Assembly (NCBI GenBank): GCA_022842445.1
Contig: JALHPO010000012.1
Coordinates: forward strand, 1 to 62,963
Reading direction: 5' to 3'
Length of the DNA stretch: 62,963 nt
Source of the DNA: Nitrospira sp.
GTDB lineage: Bacteria; Nitrospirota; Nitrospiria; Nitrospirales; Nitrospiraceae
In this document: positions 41,501 through 49,860 of the stretch, in pieces
Numbering within the stretch: position 1 is the first letter of the stretch
Layout: every line of letters starts with the position of its first letter
The notes under the pieces: generated by a model
Told to the model about the DNA's origin: nothing
Database searches by the model: none
Seen by the model: only the letters and a program-made list of their open reading frames with translations
Translations under genes and position numbers: made by a program

Positions 41501-42840
41501 CAGGTCGGCTCTATTTGCCTGCCTCAGAAGTAGATCGCTCATTGCTCCGGCTTGAAGCTTCCGGCCAGGTCCTTCGCGGCCAGTTCCGTCACCCGTCACC
41601 CGTGATACGCCAAGCGGATAAATTGTCGCCTCACCCCTCACCCCTCACCCCTCAGGGATTCGAGTGGTGTCACCGCCGGCTACTGGCCCGTATCCATCGT
41701 TTGACCATCGGCACGCTGCGCAAAGAGATTGGGCCGGTCACAGTAGCGGAGCTCATGCGTTTCCTATTGCAATGGCAGCATGTTGCGCCCGGTTCTCGCT
41801 TGCATGGGGAAGCCGGGGTCTTGGCAGTGATACACCAGCTGGCCGGCTTTGAAGCAGCCGCATCCGCCTGGGAGTCCCACCTCCTACGCCTACGCCTGTC
41901 AAAGTACGAACCGGAGGTATTGGACCGGCTCTGTTTGAGCGGGGCGGTGAGTTGGGGGCGGCTCTCGCCCCATCCGCGTATGTCGGAGCAGGATCATGGG
42001 GAACGAGCCCGCCGGATCGTGCCGACGAGCGTCGCGCCGATCGGCATCTTTCCTCGCGAGGAGAAAGAATGGCTGCTGGGGGCACTCCAAGACGATTCCG
42101 CTCGAACCAGACTCGACCCGTATGCGAGGCTCAGTACTGTGGCACAAGATCTTCGCCGCTCCCTCCACGAGCGAGGCGCGAGTTTCTTCACCGATCTCCT
42201 GCGCGTGTCGGGGCGCCTGGCCAGCGAAGTAGAAGAAGGGCTATGGGAACTCGTGGCAGCCGGTCAGGTGACGGCTGATGGATTCGATAATCTTCGCGCA
42301 CTCATCGATCCTCACCGCCGCCGGGCGGAGGGACGTGAGCGGGCACGCCGCCCCCGCCACGCCGCCGGACGCTGGTCGCTGCTCAGACAAGCTGAGAGCG
42401 GGCCGCTGTCGGCTGTGGGCGTGAGGGAACACATCGCTCGCCAATTGTTGCGCCGGTACGGTGTCGTCTTTCGGGATGTGCTCGTTCGTGAGTCGTTGGT
42501 TTCCTCCTGGCGGGATTTGCTGGTCCAGTATCGACGGATGGAGATGGCTGGCGAGGTGCGAGGAGGCCGATTCGTGTCCGGTGTTGTCGGCGAACAATTT
42601 GCCTTGCCTGAGGCGATTGAATCCCTGCGCGCGATGAGAAACAACGGGGGAGGACTCGCTCAGGAAGTCAAGATTTCCGCCTGCGATCCGCTCAATCTCG
42701 CCGGCATCATTCTACCGGGGCCTCGCGTGCCTGCCGTTCCGTCTAACTTTCTGGTCTTCAAGGACGGCGGGATCGCACGGGTGGTTGTCGGACGAGAAAG
42801 CGAGTCGAACACGGTCGACCTTGCAACGGCAAGAGGCTAA
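38530..42840 (+). CDS. lhr: Lhr-type DEAD/DEAH-box helicase with C-terminal Lhr domain
   Basis: About 1,436 residues. Motifs: Q motif region [103 protein letters not shown], followed by winged-helix and Lhr-core domains and a long C-terminal domain. Lhr is a 3'-5' helicase used in DNA repair and RNA-DNA handling. It is interrupted at three places by 7-base tandem arrays (40311, 41347, 41588), all in frame. Its stop overlaps the convergent universal stress gene by four bases. Confidence 0.93.
   Translation: [1436 protein letters not shown]
40311..40345 (+). repeat. In-frame heptad array 1 in the helicase gene
   Basis: GTCCGCA and GCACTCA alternate twice, then GCACTTC. It encodes the Ser/Pro/Ala-rich insert after [10 protein letters not shown], between conserved helicase domains. 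Confidence 0.7.
41347..41373 (+). repeat. In-frame heptad array 2 in the helicase gene
   Basis: GTGAGAG and GTGAGGC are followed by diverged units. Encodes [11 protein letters not shown]. Weaker evidence than the other two arrays in this gene. Confidence 0.4.
41588..41657 (+). repeat. In-frame heptad array 3 in the helicase gene
   Basis: Ten consecutive heptads in register: GTCACCC twice at the start, CTCACCC three times and CTCAGGG at the end, diverged ones between. It encodes a basic Pro/His/Ser-rich loop around residues 1020-1043, between winged-helix parts. Confidence 0.75.
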
Positions 42841-43691
42841 CACGCCGGGATTGCCAGGAGCGGGCAGCGCGCTCCCCGCAACACACGTTCCATCGTACTT
42901 CCTCGTATCATGTCGAGCAGTGAATGATGTCCTTCGGTCGCCATCACGATCAAGTCGACATCGAAATCCGCTCCCATCCCGAGGATCATATCGACGATAT
43001 TCCCATGACCGATCATCGTCTGCCAGACGAATCCCTTGAGCATGGGATACTCGAGCGAATGGGGAATCGCGCCGCTTCCGATATGAATCAAAATGCCGGT
43101 CAATTTGTCACAGCCCAGCGCCAGGGCCAGCTGAGCCGTAATATCAACGGCTGTCTGAGGGCTGGGTTTCTCGCTGACGGGAATCAGCACGCGACGGAGC
43201 TTCGGCTCGCCCGTTTCTGCAACGACGAATCCTTCGACATGTGTCGGCACGAAGAGCGTTGGTGTGTGGCTGCCTCGTGCCACAGGCTCTGCGACGGTCT
43301 GATGGTGCCATCGATCGAATCCGTCGTACTGATGGGTCGCCATGACGAGGAGATCGGCAGGGTGGTCTGCCAGGTGGTGGATTAGCGCTTCAGTCGGATT
43401 GTTCGAGGCGGCCCGGATTTTCGAGATGGAAAGTCCCAATTGAGAGATATGTGCGTCGGGACTGTTTGGCGGGAGAAGACTCCAGCGCTCGAGGATGGGA
43501 CCGAGACGTGGAAAATCCTCGAAATCCTCCCGAGCCGCGTCCGGATCGATATGCATCATCGACAGATCGGCCCTGGTCACAAGCGCCAGTTTCAAGGCGT
43601 GGATCAGCGCGATGTGGCTGTCGGCAGAGAAGTCTGTCGGGTGGAAGACCGTCTTGAACGGCAATGCCCTGTCAGGTGAAGGTGTGGACAT
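42837..43691 (-). CDS. Tandem universal stress protein (UspA-type)
   Basis: 284 residues from ATG 43691, two Usp domains back to back (FKTVFHPTDFSADSHIALIHAL and RRVLIPVSEKPSPQTAVDITAQL). The second keeps a nucleotide-binding-type end: VMATEGHHSLLDMIRGSTMERVLRGARCPLLAIP. Soluble stress protein, probably ATP-binding. It ends four bases inside the helicase gene's stop. Confidence 0.85.
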   Translation of the reverse strand: MSTPSPDRALPFKTVFHPTDFSADSHIALIHALKLALVTRADLSMMHIDPDAAREDFEDFPRLGPILERWSLLPPNSPDAHISQLGLSISKIRAASNNPTEALIHHLADHPADLLVMATHQYDGFDRWHHQTVAEPVARGSHTPTLFVPTHVEGFVVAETGEPKLRRVLIPVSEKPSPQTAVDITAQLALALGCDKLTGILIHIGSGAIPHSLEYPMLKGFVWQTMIGHGNIVDMILGMGADFDVDLIVMATEGHHSLLDMIRGSTMERVLRGARCPLLAIPAC

Positions 43692-43718
43692 GGTAGAGCG
43701 CCAAACCGGTTTCAACCG

Positions 43719-44117
43719 TCAGGGTGCAGTCACCAGCGCAGTGCTTTGGAGAAAGGGGAGCAGGGTTTCACGATGCTGCTCTGCGGCCCGGGCATATCCT
43801 GCTTGAGCGGCAGTAAAGAATGCCAATCGATGCTCTTCAGGCACGCCCAGCAAGTCCCCCATCGAGTTCAGGTACTCGCCCCGGCCCGCGGAAATGTCCT
43901 GCTGAAGATTCTTGTGATTGATCGTGGCAAATGCCGCGGCCTTGAACGCCGGCGTAATCTGGCCGTCTTCATTCCACCAGGCAGCCCCGGAGGTCGTGCC
44001 GGTCACATTCGATGTGGTATCGGTGATTTGATTCAAGGTCCCTTTAAGGGTACAGCCGGTCGATTGCAGCAAGGCCAGAATGGCCAAGGTCATAAACCAG
44101 TGAAAGCGGATGTTCAT
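43719..44117 (-). CDS. Lipoprotein, DUF3015-like
   Basis: 132 residues with AAGGAGG before the ATG, lipobox LQSTGC, a Thr/Ser-rich stretch (TDTTSNVTGTTSG) and NHKNLQQDISAGRGEYLNSMGDLLGVPEEHR, which resembles DUF3015. Assignment is tentative. It lies 27 bases upstream of the universal stress protein gene on the same strand. Confidence 0.65.
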   Translation of the reverse strand: MNIRFHWFMTLAILALLQSTGCTLKGTLNQITDTTSNVTGTTSGAAWWNEDGQITPAFKAAAFATINHKNLQQDISAGRGEYLNSMGDLLGVPEEHRLAFFTAAQAGYARAAEQHRETLLPFLQSTALVTAP

Positions 44118-44263
44118 GGAATTGCCTCCTTCATGATAGGAAACGGCCTACTATCCACTTATTAACTATAGCATAGACATTCTAAAGATTAGCAGGCAAG
44201 GCACCGATAGAATATCTATCAGCGCGATCATGCTCATCGGTTCATTCGTCGAGGAGAAGCCCT

Positions 44264-45253
44264 ATGCCAGTTCAAGGCCTGAGCCAGATTGATCCCAAAC
44301 AGTTCTTTCGTCCCCCATCATCCGATAGTGCAGGGCCCCAGCGATTGAATACTCAAGTGAGCGGGGTCGCGGTTTCCAACGATCTCTCGGGGCGGCTCAG
44401 CGTCACAACGGCGGAAGGGGACACGATTACCCTGACGGCGGATCTTGAATATGACCTCCGTGCTGTGAACTACTCATCACGCGTGACCGGTGACGGCTCC
44501 ATAATCGATCTTGAAGCGAGGTACGCCGAGTCAACCCTGAAGAAGGAATTTGGCGTGACAATTGAAGGCGATTTGAATGAACAGGAATTGAAGGATCTGG
44601 AAAAACTATTTCGCAAAGTTTCCAATATCTTTAGAAATTTCTTTCATGGAGATGATGAGGCAGGATTAGCCAAGACGGCGAAGTTGGTTGAACGGTTTGA
44701 GAGACTGCCGTCACTCTCCGGTCTTGATCTGAATGTGGATGTCCAGCGGTCAGTCACCGTACTGGCCGCGCAGATTGCCTCAGCGGTGACCGACCGGCCC
44801 GTTGTGCCCACCGGGCAGGAGACTCCGATTTCAGCAACCTCCTCGACAGATACCCCGGGTGGGGCGCCTGCGACGGATGCGGTGATCCCGCCTTCGTCCA
44901 CTGGTGCCACGGCGCCCACCCCGGCATCGTCTGTTGCCGTCCCGGGAGAGGGGATACGTTTGATCGCTCCGGCGCAGAATGTGCCGCCACCGTTGTCGTT
45001 GGCTCAGCAGGTTTTGGATGCGTTGAGCGAAACAAGGACGGAGTCAGGAACAGTCCGAAAATATCTTCCTGAGTTTCTTGAGAAGCTTCGTGAGACGCTG
45101 GTGAAAGAATTAAGAGCGGAGCGGGAGCACAAGAGCACTCCTGATGATGAATCAACGAATCGGTTGCAGGCACCGGTGACTACGAGCACCAGCGTCGTCT
45201 TCGCCTATCAGTCCATACAGCAAACCTCAGTCGCTCTCTCCATCCACAGCTAG
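44264..45253 (+). CDS. Unidentified protein, acidic and Pro/Thr-rich middle
   Basis: 329 residues with GGAG ten bases before the ATG. The N-terminal 150 residues are beta/alpha (GDTITLTADLEYDLRAV, FGVTIEGDLNEQELKDLEKLFRKVSNIFRNFF), the middle (about 170-245) is Pro/Ser/Thr/Ala-rich and disordered, and the end is helical (FLEKLRETLVKELRAERE). It has no signal or membrane segment. No family is recognised. It is divergent from the DUF3015-like gene across an A/T-rich 146-base promoter-type region. Confidence 0.7.
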   Translation: MPVQGLSQIDPKQFFRPPSSDSAGPQRLNTQVSGVAVSNDLSGRLSVTTAEGDTITLTADLEYDLRAVNYSSRVTGDGSIIDLEARYAESTLKKEFGVTIEGDLNEQELKDLEKLFRKVSNIFRNFFHGDDEAGLAKTAKLVERFERLPSLSGLDLNVDVQRSVTVLAAQIASAVTDRPVVPTGQETPISATSSTDTPGGAPATDAVIPPSSTGATAPTPASSVAVPGEGIRLIAPAQNVPPPLSLAQQVLDALSETRTESGTVRKYLPEFLEKLRETLVKELRAEREHKSTPDDESTNRLQAPVTTSTSVVFAYQSIQQTSVALSIHS

Positions 45254-45291
45254 AACAACAGCGTCAGCCGCAGGGCTGGCGTCGAGACTTA

Positions 45292-45325
45292 ACGGGTGAG
45301 GCCGGGACTTCCCGTCCTCACCCGT
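45292..45325. terminator. Bidirectional terminator between convergent genes
   Basis: ACGGGTGAGG (45292-45301) pairs with CCTCACCCGT (45316-45325), a 10-bp perfect stem, and is followed by ATTTT on the plus strand. Confidence 0.75.
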
Positions 45326-45330
45326 ATTTT

Positions 45331-46677
45331 CTAGTTATTCCAGAGCCGTTCATACCATTTCTTTGGCTCGATCAGAGGCCCCGATGCGAGTTGCATGGCT
45401 TTTCTGATCTCGCTGATCTGCCAGCCCGTCAAATTGGCCAGGGTCTGGGCTTCTTTCTCCTGGCGTTCGCGTAACTGTTGCCGATAGGCGGTTGCTGCCG
45501 GACAGTCATCCGTTCCGTTCCAGGGATGGCGGAGGATGTAGCGGGCTTGAAAGTTCGACCGGTCCGTTGTCTCCTGGAACACGAGGTCTTCGGGAAAGTG
45601 TGCCGCGTCGTAACGGACGTGTAGTCTGGTCAGGAAGACATTCTGCGCCATCGGCATTCCTTTGCCGATTCGTCCATTGGTTTCCTGCCAGAATACACCC
45701 AGGCTGCGCAGTTCTTCCGTCGAGAGGGGATTCGCCGCACAGGGGTCGCACCAGTTCATGTCCCAGGCATATTCCAGAAAGACTCCGCGCTCGCTCTCCC
45801 GCTTCACCTGTTGTGTGAACAGATCGCGATAAAAGTCGCCGAACCTGTCCTTCACATAGACCGGAATCTCCTGGGCCTCCGGCAGGCGGATGGTTCGATA
45901 GTTTGTTGTCTCGACGCGACCCTGTTTTGTCAGAAAGTAAATGAAGAGCTCCTGCGCTCCGTCCGCATTCACGGTGCCTAGCCGGATGGGGAGCATGAAC
46001 TTGGGTGATTCAAACGCAATCTGTAGTGGACGCAAATGGCTCAGACCCAGTTTCGCCTGTTCGCCAAGGTTGATCTTCGCCACAAAGAAATTCATGTGTT
46101 GCTTGAGATAGCTTTGTAAAACAGCTGATGCTCCGTTTGGAATCTTATAGCCATTCTCGCTCAGCCAGGTTTCAAGACCGTTGCTCTCCCTGGCCGAAAG
46201 AATCAAGATGTCGTACTCGCCGACGGTGTACTGCGCTTCGATTGTGACTCCCAGAGCACGGTCCCTCTCCCGCTTCAACTCGGCTGAGGCCGGAGCCATA
46301 TTTTTTAAGGCGCCCATCTTATCTTGAAACAGCTCATAACGCCGACAAGGGTTTTCGTCGAAGTATTCAACCAACCGTGGCGCCGAATAATCGGCAAGAT
46401 GCTTGAGGACTGCCGCCTCGCCGATATGGATCTGGTCCTTCTCCAGTATCGTCGGCACCGGCACAACCATCGCGAATTCTTTAACGTCCCCCTTGAAGTC
46501 GTTGGCCATCGTGATGACGGTCTTGTTGTCATGCCGTGCGATGGTCACCTCGGAGGCTTTATTGAAGAGTTTGGTATCGGCCTTGGCCACATAGAAGCCG
46601 CAGAAAGCCGATGCGTCACCGTTCCAGGCGAGCAGGCCGATGAGCAATGTGAATGTTGTCGCAACGATGCGCTTCAT
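45331..46677 (-). CDS. Exported DUF2330 protein
   Basis: 448 residues; signal peptide ends GDASA-F and the mature protein begins with CGFYVAKADTKLFNKASEVTIARHD, the DUF2330 opening (single Cys, AKAD). Then VKEFAMVVPVPTILEKDQIHIGE and YDILILSARESNGLETWLSENGY. DUF2330 proteins are periplasmic, of unknown function, and often next to an RnfD/NqrB-like membrane protein, as here: the start overlaps the upstream gene's stop by four bases. Confidence 0.85.
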   Translation of the reverse strand: MKRIVATTFTLLIGLLAWNGDASAFCGFYVAKADTKLFNKASEVTIARHDNKTVITMANDFKGDVKEFAMVVPVPTILEKDQIHIGEAAVLKHLADYSAPRLVEYFDENPCRRYELFQDKMGALKNMAPASAELKRERDRALGVTIEAQYTVGEYDILILSARESNGLETWLSENGYKIPNGASAVLQSYLKQHMNFFVAKINLGEQAKLGLSHLRPLQIAFESPKFMLPIRLGTVNADGAQELFIYFLTKQGRVETTNYRTIRLPEAQEIPVYVKDRFGDFYRDLFTQQVKRESERGVFLEYAWDMNWCDPCAANPLSTEELRSLGVFWQETNGRIGKGMPMAQNVFLTRLHVRYDAAHFPEDLVFQETTDRSNFQARYILRHPWNGTDDCPAATAYRQQLRERQEKEAQTLANLTGWQISEIRKAMQLASGPLIEPKKWYERLWNN

Positions 46678-47603
46678 GAGAACCTCCCTGGTTGGTGAAT
46701 GGACAGTAATGAACGTAGACGGTTGACGGCTGACGGTTGCCCTATGACGTGTGACGGCGGGCTAATCGCGCGCTGACCGGTCGATGGTTTGGCCCAGTCG
46801 TAGCGAGAGCCTGGAAGCAGATAGTCGATCAATGGCACAAATGGCGCACAGGCGATCAGCCCCCACAGAGGGGCGTTGGGACGAAACAAACCGAACTGAA
46901 CATACAGAGCTGCCAGTGTGACGAGCAGCGCATAGACGATCCGGCCCGTTCTCGAATCCGGCGTCGTTTTCGGGTCTGAAATCATGAAAAAGGCAAAGAT
47001 GAGCAGTGCGCCGCTCTCGATTTGGTGGAGCGGGATCATCAGCGGGTCGCCAAGCCAGAGTGCCCGTACTATGAGAAGACCGACGTAGAAGACGAGAAAG
47101 GCCACCGTCACATCCGCCCGCGCCGCGCGAGTGACGACGAGGCCGCCTAGACAGGCGATCAAGAAGCCGAACCAGGCAACCTGCCCCCATTGCCCGGGTG
47201 ACATCCAGCCGAGGCCGCTGGTTAACACCACGGCGAGCGCCAGGTTAGTCGGGTTGAAGACGTGCTTGTCCTTCCATCGGATGACAAACTTGCCGGCGAT
47301 GGCAAGGAACGATGCCAGCGCTGCGACGGGGAGCTGGTCCGTACGAAGTAGGAGGCAGAGAGAGAGGGCTGAGATCAAGGGGCTTTTGGGGTCGAACGCG
47401 GGTAGCTTGAAGAAGCGAGTGCCGGCATATTGGGTAAGGAGTGCCGTGCCGAGCGTGATCGTAATCTGCCAGGGTGAGACCTCAAAGTGAAGCCAGAGAA
47501 GGCCATAGAGGAGAAGCCCGGAGAGGCAGGCGATCTGGTAAAGACGGGGATCGCGCCAGATAGCCGGTTTTTGTGACCGATCCTTGCCGTTGTCCTGCCC
47601 CAT
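46674..47603 (-). CDS. RnfD/NqrB-like membrane protein
   Basis: 309 residues from ATG 47603 with GGAGGAGA upstream. About nine membrane helices; KDKHVFNPTNLALAVVLTSGLGWMSPGQWGQ matches the RnfD/NqrB core that carries FMN in complete Rnf complexes, and GALLIFAFFMISDPKTTPDSR is the conserved FFMxxDP motif. No other Rnf subunit lies nearby, so it probably works alone with the DUF2330 protein. The last 30 residues are encoded by a heptad array and are probably non-native. Confidence 0.8.
   Translation of the reverse strand: MGQDNGKDRSQKPAIWRDPRLYQIACLSGLLLYGLLWLHFEVSPWQITITLGTALLTQYAGTRFFKLPAFDPKSPLISALSLCLLLRTDQLPVAALASFLAIAGKFVIRWKDKHVFNPTNLALAVVLTSGLGWMSPGQWGQVAWFGFLIACLGGLVVTRAARADVTVAFLVFYVGLLIVRALWLGDPLMIPLHQIESGALLIFAFFMISDPKTTPDSRTGRIVYALLVTLAALYVQFGLFRPNAPLWGLIACAPFVPLIDYLLPGSRYDWAKPSTGQRAISPPSHVIGQPSAVNRLRSLLSIHQPGRFS
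46694..46763 (-). repeat. Heptad array in the end of the RnfD-like gene
   Basis: Ten 7-base units in register, several ending TGACG or GACG (GTTGACG, GCTGACG, TATGACG, TGTGACG). They make up the C-terminal coding sequence of the RnfD-like protein and its boundary with the DUF2330 gene. Confidence 0.75.
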
Positions 47604-47841
47604 GAGATTCTCCTCCGGTTCGCCTCCACGTTGTGGCGGCATTCACAGGAGGATATGGGGGAAGGCTCTATTTCCTTTCAGGTTATATTTTGAATCTTTG
47701 CAATGGTTTGGTGGTCGAACAGCATAGGAGACGGGCTCCGACAAGGCCGGTGCTGTCCATTTGTGCCCGGGATAGCCTCGTACCCACATTGGTTTCTTGC
47801 GCGCCTGGGAAAGACACGTATGGGCGTGCCAGGGATGGGAT

Positions 47842-47867
47842 GGCCCCGCGTATCGGCTAGCGGGGCC
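47842..47867 (-). terminator. Terminator of the B12 radical SAM gene
   Basis: GGCCCCGC (47842-47849) pairs with GCGGGGCC (47860-47867) around ten bases, just past the gene's stop on the minus strand. The remaining 240 bases to the RnfD-like start show no gene. Confidence 0.6.
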
Positions 47868-47877
47868 GTTGTTCAGA

Positions 47878-49347
47878 TCAATTGATCGAAGGCCGAGGTT
47901 GCAGCTTCGATCGAAACTTGTCCACCCGATCGGTGATGAAACCAAATTTCGATTTCTGCGGATAGGGGAACCGATAGGCAACAGGCTCTTCTTGTGGTGG
48001 CAAATGTTTCATGTCCCGATACACGTTCACCGGAGCCGAATCGGCGGCAAGGCGAAACATGGAGCGATAGCCAAGGCCGCAGCCCGTGATATTGAGCAGC
48101 TCGCCGAACCCGTTTTGAGAGGCTCGCTGGATTGCTCGCGAGCCGATGGAACGAAAGGAATAAAATTGTCCCTTGGCCCACTTGTGTCCCCAATACAACT
48201 GCTCCACGGTCATTTTAGCCGGCTTATAGACCACATGCTCTCCGGTGTACGAGGTCCAGTTCTCGGTGAGAATCCGACCGGCGGCCTTGAGTTCCGCAAA
48301 CTGTCTTGTCCCTGGATAGGGCGTCATAATGCGCCAGAGTGCCCCGGCCAGCCCCATACGAGTCGCCCACTCGGCGGTGCGCTCGAAGTCGTAGACGGTT
48401 TCGTGATCTAAGCCGCAGATAAATCCCGCATGGATATCGATCCCATGGTCATGGATGCGGCGGATCATCTCTTCATACAGCTTGGCGGAATTTTGCTTGT
48501 CCACGGACCTGAGTGAATCCTGGTTGATGGATTCGAGACCCATGAACATCGCGGAACATCCGGACTCTTTCAAGGTCTTGAGCAATTCCGGGTGGTGGGC
48601 GATGTAGGTGGCGCTCATTTGACTCATCCATTTTTTCTTAAGCGGCTTCATCGCCTCGCATAGTTCTCTTGTGTACGCCGGATCGGACAGCAAGTCGTCG
48701 TCCCAAAACATCACCATCGGCCCGGTCATCTTTTCGACCAGTTTAACGACGTCGGCCGGTGGTTTCTTCCGGAATCCGTACCGGCCACCGCCCAGTGCCA
48801 AATGAATGGAACAGAAGGTACAGCGGTAATTGCATCCGCGTGTGGCCGTGAGTGCATCGCGGAACATATAGCCCTGCGGCAAGAGATCCCAGCGAGGAGG
48901 CTTGGCATCCCATTGTTCGACCATGTGCGGCATGTCGTATCGTGGCTTCAATTGTCCCTTCTTAAAGTCTTCCAGGAGCCGCGGAACCGTCAATTCTCCT
49001 TCTCCCACGACGATGGCATCCGCATGTTTGATAGCCTCATCCGGGAGCGTCGAGGGGTGAATGCCGCCGAGCACCACCTTCGCGCCGCGCTCGCGGAAGA
49101 GACGCGCAACTTCATAGGCTCGAACGGCCACCACTGTCGTCACTGTAATGAATACGAGATCGAAGTCACGGGAGAAATCCAATGGTCCGACGATTTCGTC
49201 TTGGATCTCGATGTCCCATTCATCGTCAGGGATTAATGCGGCAAGGGTAGGGAGATTCAAATTCGGCGTGCGAAACAGTTTCCAGACCGAATCCCACTTC
49301 TGATCCTCGGGATGGGGAATCACGAGACCGATCTTGTGTCGTCCCAT
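47878..49347 (-). CDS. B12-binding-domain radical SAM protein
   Basis: 489 residues with GGAGAAGAG upstream. The N-terminal cobalamin-type Rossmann domain spans about 5-145 (VVLGGIHPSTLPDEAIKHADAIVVGEGE), then the radical SAM core: TATRGCNYRCTFCSIHLALGG (Cys-x3-Cys-x2-Cys), MVMFWDDDLLSDPAYTRELC, SAMFMGLESINQDSLRSVDKQ and GFICGLDHETVYDF. Enzymes of this plan carry out methylations or rearrangements, including hopanoid and bacteriochlorin steps; which one cannot be decided. It stands alone. Confidence 0.85.
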   Translation of the reverse strand: MGRHKIGLVIPHPEDQKWDSVWKLFRTPNLNLPTLAALIPDDEWDIEIQDEIVGPLDFSRDFDLVFITVTTVVAVRAYEVARLFRERGAKVVLGGIHPSTLPDEAIKHADAIVVGEGELTVPRLLEDFKKGQLKPRYDMPHMVEQWDAKPPRWDLLPQGYMFRDALTATRGCNYRCTFCSIHLALGGGRYGFRKKPPADVVKLVEKMTGPMVMFWDDDLLSDPAYTRELCEAMKPLKKKWMSQMSATYIAHHPELLKTLKESGCSAMFMGLESINQDSLRSVDKQNSAKLYEEMIRRIHDHGIDIHAGFICGLDHETVYDFERTAEWATRMGLAGALWRIMTPYPGTRQFAELKAAGRILTENWTSYTGEHVVYKPAKMTVEQLYWGHKWAKGQFYSFRSIGSRAIQRASQNGFGELLNITGCGLGYRSMFRLAADSAPVNVYRDMKHLPPQEEPVAYRFPYPQKSKFGFITDRVDKFRSKLQPRPSIN

Positions 49348-49422
49348 AGCTCTTCTCCTCCGTGTGATTGAGTCAGGTAATGGGTGTGTTGTCTTCGGGT
49401 ATCTCCTTTTGATCGAGCGAGG

Positions 49423-49860
49423 CTAGCGCCGTTCTGTCCTTCCGCCCCTCGTGTAGAGATGCACAGGACTGCCGGGCGAATACAGATTGCCGACGTCGTA
49501 TCGTTGATTCATCGGATCTGGCGAATAGGGACTTCCGTAACGACCGAAGGGGTCGTTGAGCCACTCAGGCTCATATATATTTCGGCTCAGTCGGTTTTGG
49601 CCATGCGAAGGCGATGTTTTGAACTGCTCAAAGTTCGTGGCCGATGCAGGACTATAGGGGTTGCCGTAGGGCCACAACTGTTCGAGGGCGGACTCATCGA
49701 GGGCGCCGGTCTGGTCGTCGGTATCTTCTGCCTCTTTCGGATCAGTAGGATCAGCCGCAGCCGGTGGATGGACCGCATCAGTCGTGCCGGCGCTTGGGGC
49801 GGCGGCCCAGGCGTAGAAAGGAAAACAGGTGAGGATACAGGCGAGGAAGAGTCTCATCAT
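49423..49860 (-). CDS. Small exported protein with NPYSP-type repeats
   Basis: 145 residues; signal peptide ends AWA-A, then an acidic Pro/Ala/Asp linker and repeated NPYSPAS, GSPYSPDP, NLYSPGSP units separated by about 30 residues. This type of short Tyr/Pro motif is common in small surface proteins of unknown role. Start taken at the first ATG of two. Confidence 0.65.
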   Translation of the reverse strand: MMRLFLACILTCFPFYAWAAAPSAGTTDAVHPPAAADPTDPKEAEDTDDQTGALDESALEQLWPYGNPYSPASATNFEQFKTSPSHGQNRLSRNIYEPEWLNDPFGRYGSPYSPDPMNQRYDVGNLYSPGSPVHLYTRGGRTERR

